From Siphonodentalium dalli (taxonomy: Eukaryota; Mollusca; Scaphopoda; Gadilida; Siphonodentaliidae), in NCBI GenBank assembly GCA_032622095.1, contig CP136062.1:160268875-160332874 (forward strand): a DNA stretch of 64,000 bases, in the 5' to 3' direction. This document shows positions 61,601 through 64,000 of this stretch, piece by piece. The notes under the pieces were generated by a model that was not told the origin of the DNA, searched no databases, and worked only from the letters and a program-made list of their open reading frames with translations. The first letter of the stretch is position 1; each line of letters begins with the position of its first letter. Made by a program: the position numbers and the translations under genes.

Positions 61601-62008
61601 CTAAAGCGTATTTTGAAGAAATATTGTTGCTGTTGTATCTTGATGGTATGGGGACTGTCTGATCGGATTGAGTACCTTTAAAGTCTATTTATTGGTGAAC
61701 TTAGTAATTTTAATATTTAATATACTAATTAGATCATAGATGGCTGATGTTGGGGTGCAAGTTGAACTTCCCACATTATGACTTCTCCCTGAGTATCATG
61801 GAGAAGTGACCTCTCCCAATTTGAAACTTCTTGGCTGGTCCTGCAGACTTTATACATGTATGCCATGGAAAGGCCTACTCAAGCTGTAGAATGTCGAAAA
61901 ATTGCGTTGTCGATTAAAATTGCAAATTTTCTGTTTTTCAGGTACAAAGTTTACTACAACAGATGCAGGATAAATTCCAACAGACGTCTGAGCAAATCAT
62001 CGGAAGAA
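52535..62008 (+). CDS. HSBP1: Heat shock factor binding protein 1, first two coding exons
   Basis: HSBP1 is a short coiled-coil protein that binds the trimerisation region of HSF1 and damps the heat-shock response. Spliced exons 1 and 2 give an N-terminal extension, then DPKSIQDLTS, then VQSLLQQMQDKFQQ and EQIIGR, which follows the conserved HSBP1 heptads closely. The remaining half (the second helix) is not in the window. Exon 1 joins exon 2 at phase 0 across a 9.3-kb intron; exon 2 ends at phase 1, one base into the codon after IIGR, which is the expected Ile. The intron after exon 2 starts with a U12-type donor. An upstream in-frame ATG at 52,514 would add seven residues; the ATG at 52,535 has the better -3 base. 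Typical family length is about 75 residues. Confidence 0.92.
53649..54050. repeat. Palindrome with 34-nt loop
   Basis: Left arm 53,649-53,801 and right arm 53,836-54,050 are inverted copies; the left has lost 62-63 bp (between two CCC tracts) that the right retains. Both arms include the GC-rich stretch AAAAAAGGCGCGCGCAAATC. The loop (53,802-53,835) matches 29 nt of the giant element. Confidence 0.9.
53828..54020 (-). pseudogene. Exon-like frame in the palindrome's right arm
   Basis: On the minus strand the acceptor GTCTTTATTCAG is followed by an open frame of about 63 codons reading NLNCAPSKKARANPK and ELPSVPTVCNI. The left arm carries the same start but is frameshifted by its deletion. No family recognised. 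Confidence 0.35.
54145..54290. repeat. Short inverted-repeat element
   Basis: Arms GGCAATCCCGGTGAATCTGA and its diverged inverse CAGATTCACCGGAATCAGAT enclose about 80 bp. Probably a MITE; termini not certain. Confidence 0.6.
56389..56539. mobile_element. Mariner-type MITE (family D), solo copy
   Basis: Ends CAGTAATGCTCTAATTAATC and inverse GGGCATTACTG bounded by TA; arms contain AACCACAGCA as in the trio at 50.4-50.9 kb, with a different centre. Confidence 0.8.
56723..57106. repeat. Inverted-repeat element in HSBP1 intron
   Basis: Arms of about 110 bp: GTGACCAATTTTTAATGGGG and AGTGTGACTTGATGTGGTAT on the left, their complements on the right. The centre is unique AT-rich DNA. Confidence 0.7.
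57107..58140. other. No gene seen
   Basis: Intronic sequence. A stretch at about 57,566-57,600 resembles 6.30 kb (CCGGGGTACAAAATAAT), indicating an old dispersed repeat. Confidence 0.35.
58141..58279 (+). repeat. Family A MITE, 5'-truncated right end
   Basis: Matches the right part of the copies at 1.4-2.6 kb (GAGCTTCCTCTTTCAAATGG), ending AAATTAAGTGGGCCT and TTAA. The left end is missing. Confidence 0.75.
58276..60015. mobile_element. Possible long family C-type element
   Basis: Starts at the same TTAA that ends the family A piece, with CCCTTTCATGACGTGAGC. A candidate inverse end (CTTGGAAGGGTTAA) is at about 60,015. Hairpin-core sequence (TATATAAGAGAATGCACTGG) occurs near both ends. The ~1.7 kb interior includes the CCGTGGCC foldback but no gene. 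The pairing of ends is tentative. Confidence 0.4.
59170..59516. repeat. Foldback cluster with CACCGTGGCCGAA motifs
   Basis: Inverted ends GGACAAAACAAGTGTCC and GGACACTTCTTTTGTCC enclose about ten variants of CACCGTGGCCGAACAGCAA in both orientations. The cluster is markedly GC-richer than its surroundings. No target duplication was identified. Confidence 0.75.
60628..60840. mobile_element. Family C variant MITE, short
   Basis: A 213-bp element with TTAA on both sides and inverted ends CCCTTTGATGACTGGAGCT / AGCTCCCATCATGAAAGGG. The core has two shortened versions of the GCCAATGCATTCTC hairpin arm. Confidence 0.8.
61281..61681. mobile_element. Family B MITE, near-complete
   Basis: 401 bp, TTAA-bounded, ends GGTACTCAATCCAATC and inverse GGATTGAGTACCT. 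It is asymmetric, unlike the palindromic copy at 4.0 kb; its right half (GGCATTATTTTG, GATAACTAAAGCG) is shared with 62.9 kb and 0.55 kb. Inserted 260 bp upstream of HSBP1 exon 2. Confidence 0.8.
61942..62008 (+). CDS. HSBP1: HSBP1 exon 2, followed by a U12-type donor
   Basis: 67 bp after the polypyrimidine acceptor TTTTCTGTTTTTCAG, encoding VQSLLQQMQDKFQQ, TSEQ and IIGR. The following bases ATATCCTTTT match the U12-dependent AT-AC 5' splice site exactly, whereas a U2-type GT donor is absent at this position. Reading on would give NILFM, unlike the family. Confidence 0.92.
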
Positions 62009-62018
62009 ATATCCTTTT
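62009..62018 (+). promoter_or_regulatory. U12-type (AT-AC) 5' splice site
   Basis: ATATCCTTTT directly after codon phase 1 of the HSBP1 exon. The matching branch site and AC acceptor must lie beyond 64 kb or were not recognised here. Confidence 0.85.
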
Positions 62019-62639
62019 CATGATTAATTTCATACAATTAAGCACGGTACTTCGGCCTTATGGGCCTTCAAGCTGCAATTAAAATAATTTTCATGGAACT
62101 GATCTGTATAATATTGGGAGAAAATAGATAATCAACATGTTCCTTGAATGGACTCCAAATTTATTGAAATATTTTGCAAATTAGAGAAAACAAGTGTTGC
62201 ACATAAGTTTTTCCACCTTAAGAATGGACTCAGGTAAAAACTAGTAAATAAAAGGATAGCATTTGGTTGAGTTACCACGCTAAATGGCTAAAAAATAGAC
62301 AAACTAAGGGCCATAAGTCATGTAAAAAACATCGGACAAACTTGGCCTTCGAACTCGATGGAGATATTGTTATGAAAGATTCATATACCAATCATGAATG
62401 AAATTGGTTGATGTTTGATCAAGTTATCGCTCTAACAGACATAAAATAATTGATAATAATAGACAAACTAGGGCCATAACTGACTAAAATGGTAGCTGGA
62501 CAAATCACCATTGATGGCGGGAACTGAAAGTTGATTTTAATCCAAGTTGGGCTGTCAATTGTTTAGTTATCAAAATGGCACAGGCATTACCCGGATTAAA
62601 TCAGCATACATGGGGGGGAGGGGGTGGTGGTGTTAGAGT

Positions 62640-63013
62640 CGAACCCACCCATCGAAGCTCAAGAATGATCAGATATTGATTTTTGAAATTTCCCGAGATA
62701 TGTAATTTTTGGCAGCCTGGCAAATATTCGTCAAGCCGATGGTCGGTCTCAGACCACATTGCGGATGAAGATGGATAACTCTAATATCAAGTAGCTTTGT
62801 GCGTTAGATATTTTACAATCCCGCCAAATTTCGTTGAACAAAATGTTGATATATAACACGTTTTGGGCAATTTTATACTATAGTTGACTCTGGTTGGCAT
62901 TATTTTTGGGCAATTGATCGATTCTGATAACTGAAGCGGCATTTCAAGAATGTTGTTGTTATTGTTGGAATCTGATGATATGGGGACCATCAAATCGGAT
63001 TGAGTATCTTTAA
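62640..63013 (+). repeat. Family B MITE, left-truncated
   Basis: Contains GAACCCACCCATCGAAGCTC and ends CGGATTGAGTATCTTTAA. The left TTAA end is replaced by a G-rich stretch at about 62,612-62,628. Confidence 0.7.
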
Positions 63014-63137
63014 CATGGGCACACCGATATGATACGTTTCAACGCGTTGTCATAATTTTATTGTGACAGTGTCTCGATCATTTCCATTTGAACAGGACCT
63101 GATTAACCTTTATCGTAATGCTACAATGCCGGGTTGT

Positions 63138-63517
63138 TTAACCCTTTACCCAACAGAACGGCCCTGGGCCAATGCATTCTCTTATATATGCGAGTCGACC
63201 ATAGGTCGCCTCGCATATATAAGAGAATGCATTGGCTTAACATATTAAAAATTATAAAATTGTCAAAGAATGTAGAAAAGTATTTTTTTTAGGCCAATGC
63301 ATTCTCTTATTATATATGCGAGGCAACCTATGGTCGACTCGCATATATAAGAGAATGCATTGGCACAGGGCATAACTGTAACCATCACAATGTGGTCAAT
63401 GAGCCGGTTCCAATGATATCCATATTTGTATGGTTCTATTGAGACAGACCGAAGATATTTTAGGCTGTTGAAGCTTTATTTGGCCGGTTTTGGCCGCTTT
63501 GTTGGGTAAAGGGTTAA
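63138..63517. mobile_element. Family C MITE with twin hairpins, copy 2
   Basis: 380 bp, TTAA-bounded, CCCTTTACCCAACA ends. Same hairpin, spacer and reverse-complement-hairpin layout as the copy at 10.9 kb, with a few substitutions and a TAT insertion in the second hairpin. Confidence 0.88.
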
Positions 63518-63615
63518 AATTTTACTCGGTGTCAAAACTACTGTATATTGTTATCCCTAAATGATCCATTGTATTTTATCTTAACCTGGTTAAGTGCAAG
63601 CATGTAAATTGTGTG

Positions 63616-63955
63616 CCTGACATTTGTCGACTTACATGTAGGTCCCCAGAGGGTGCATTTAGTGAAGCTATCTCGCACAGCAGGCTAGCATCACCAAATT
63701 CACCCTCTGGGGACCTCATTCTGTTTAGTATATAGTCTAAAATTAACACTTTTTAGTTATTTCCCCCCCTCTATATCCCTTAATTTTCAAAATATAAAAT
63801 GCATAATCGAGGTGACTAATGGGTGAACATCAACTTCAATCTGATCCTAGGTGTCCCACAGCAGTTGAGGCCTAAGCAGAATGAGGTTCCCAGAGTGTGA
63901 ATTTGGTGGTGCTACACTCTGGGGATCTTATTCTGCAAATGACAGACACACTATT
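63616..63955. repeat. Family E element, second copy
   Basis: Ends GTGTGCCTGACATTTG and inverse CAAATGACAGACACAC, with inner CACCAAATTCACCCTCTGGG blocks. More diverged than the copy at 43.3-43.8 kb. Confidence 0.6.
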
Positions 63956-64000
63956 TGCAGATTGCCTGTTTTAGTTTAAATAATGGTACCTACCCTTGTG

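Larger units (their letters stand above)
52607..61941 (+). other. HSBP1 intron 1 and its repeats
   Basis: No independent gene is firmly supported in these 9.3 kb. It holds a palindrome (53.65-54.05 kb), a short inverted repeat (54.15-54.29 kb), family D, an inverted repeat at 56.72-57.11 kb, family A and C pieces, a foldback at 59.2-59.5 kb, and family B. A minus-strand frame at 54,586-54,897 with IFLSSDDVEYEPG is coding-like but unanchored. Stretches 52.7-53.6 and 54.3-56.38 kb show nothing else. Confidence 0.6.

Noticed and set aside
62930-63013. Candidate HSBP1 exon 3 (CTGATGATATGG)
   Set aside because: The bases that resemble Asp-Asp-Met codons belong to a family B repeat in another frame and lack an AC acceptor.
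1-64000. tRNA genes and CRISPR arrays
   Set aside because: No cloverleaf with paired A and B box motifs was found by eye, and the tandem arrays lack the uniform short repeat plus unique spacer pattern; the DNA is eukaryotic.

Overview
This is a eukaryotic (metazoan) genomic window: AT-rich, gene-poor, intron-rich and packed with small inverted-repeat transposons. Two conserved animal genes are split across it. The repeat style and the C2H2 and PHD fragments suggest a marine invertebrate, perhaps a bivalve mollusc, but that assignment is inference.

Genes. A gamma-glutamylcyclotransferase gene (GGCT-like) lies on the minus strand, exon 1 near 14.71-14.87 kb, exon 2 at 12.56-12.69 kb. Its terminal exon is tandemly duplicated at 8.46-8.76 and 8.16-8.44 kb, with a third relic near 8.06 kb. 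On the plus strand, HSBP1 (heat shock factor binding protein 1) begins at 52.54 kb. Its second exon is at 61.94-62.01 kb and is followed by a perfect U12-type AT-AC donor; the rest of the gene lies beyond the window.

Giant element. From 17,059 to 38,202 lies a 21.1-kb nested inverted-repeat element. It has matching terminal sequences (TATGGGGCGCCGTTCCTCTA) and a 6-bp direct flank, AAGTTG, on both sides. Outer arms carry GATATC-rich palindromic clusters. Further in come scattered exon-like pieces, decayed C2H2 zinc-finger and unknown coding fragments, and a pair of 0.57-kb arms. At the core are two nearly identical 5.38-kb arms (20,399-25,780 and 26,476-31,858) around a 695-bp spacer built from ~305-bp tandem units. 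The right side alone carries a 3.5-kb segment with a 42-bp-period minisatellite. I see no intact transposase, integrase or polymerase in it.

The rest is mobile and repeat DNA: four recurrent TTAA-flanked families (A, AGGCCCACTTAATTTT ends; B, AGGTACTCAATCCG ends; C, CCCTTTACCCAACA ends with hairpin cores; and C-related variants), a TA-flanked mariner-type MITE (D), an 8-bp-TSD hAT element, a 5'-truncated LINE with a 15-bp TSD, a PHD-finger-bearing TIR element at 47.2-49.3 kb, foldback clusters at 42.0-44.9 and 59.2-59.5 kb, and many tandem arrays. Several of these sit inside the introns of the two genes.

Layout: 0-8 kb repeats; 8-15 kb GGCT gene; 15-17 kb TIR element; 17-38 kb giant foldback element; 38-52 kb repeats, LINE and PHD element; 52.5-64 kb HSBP1 with repeat-filled introns.
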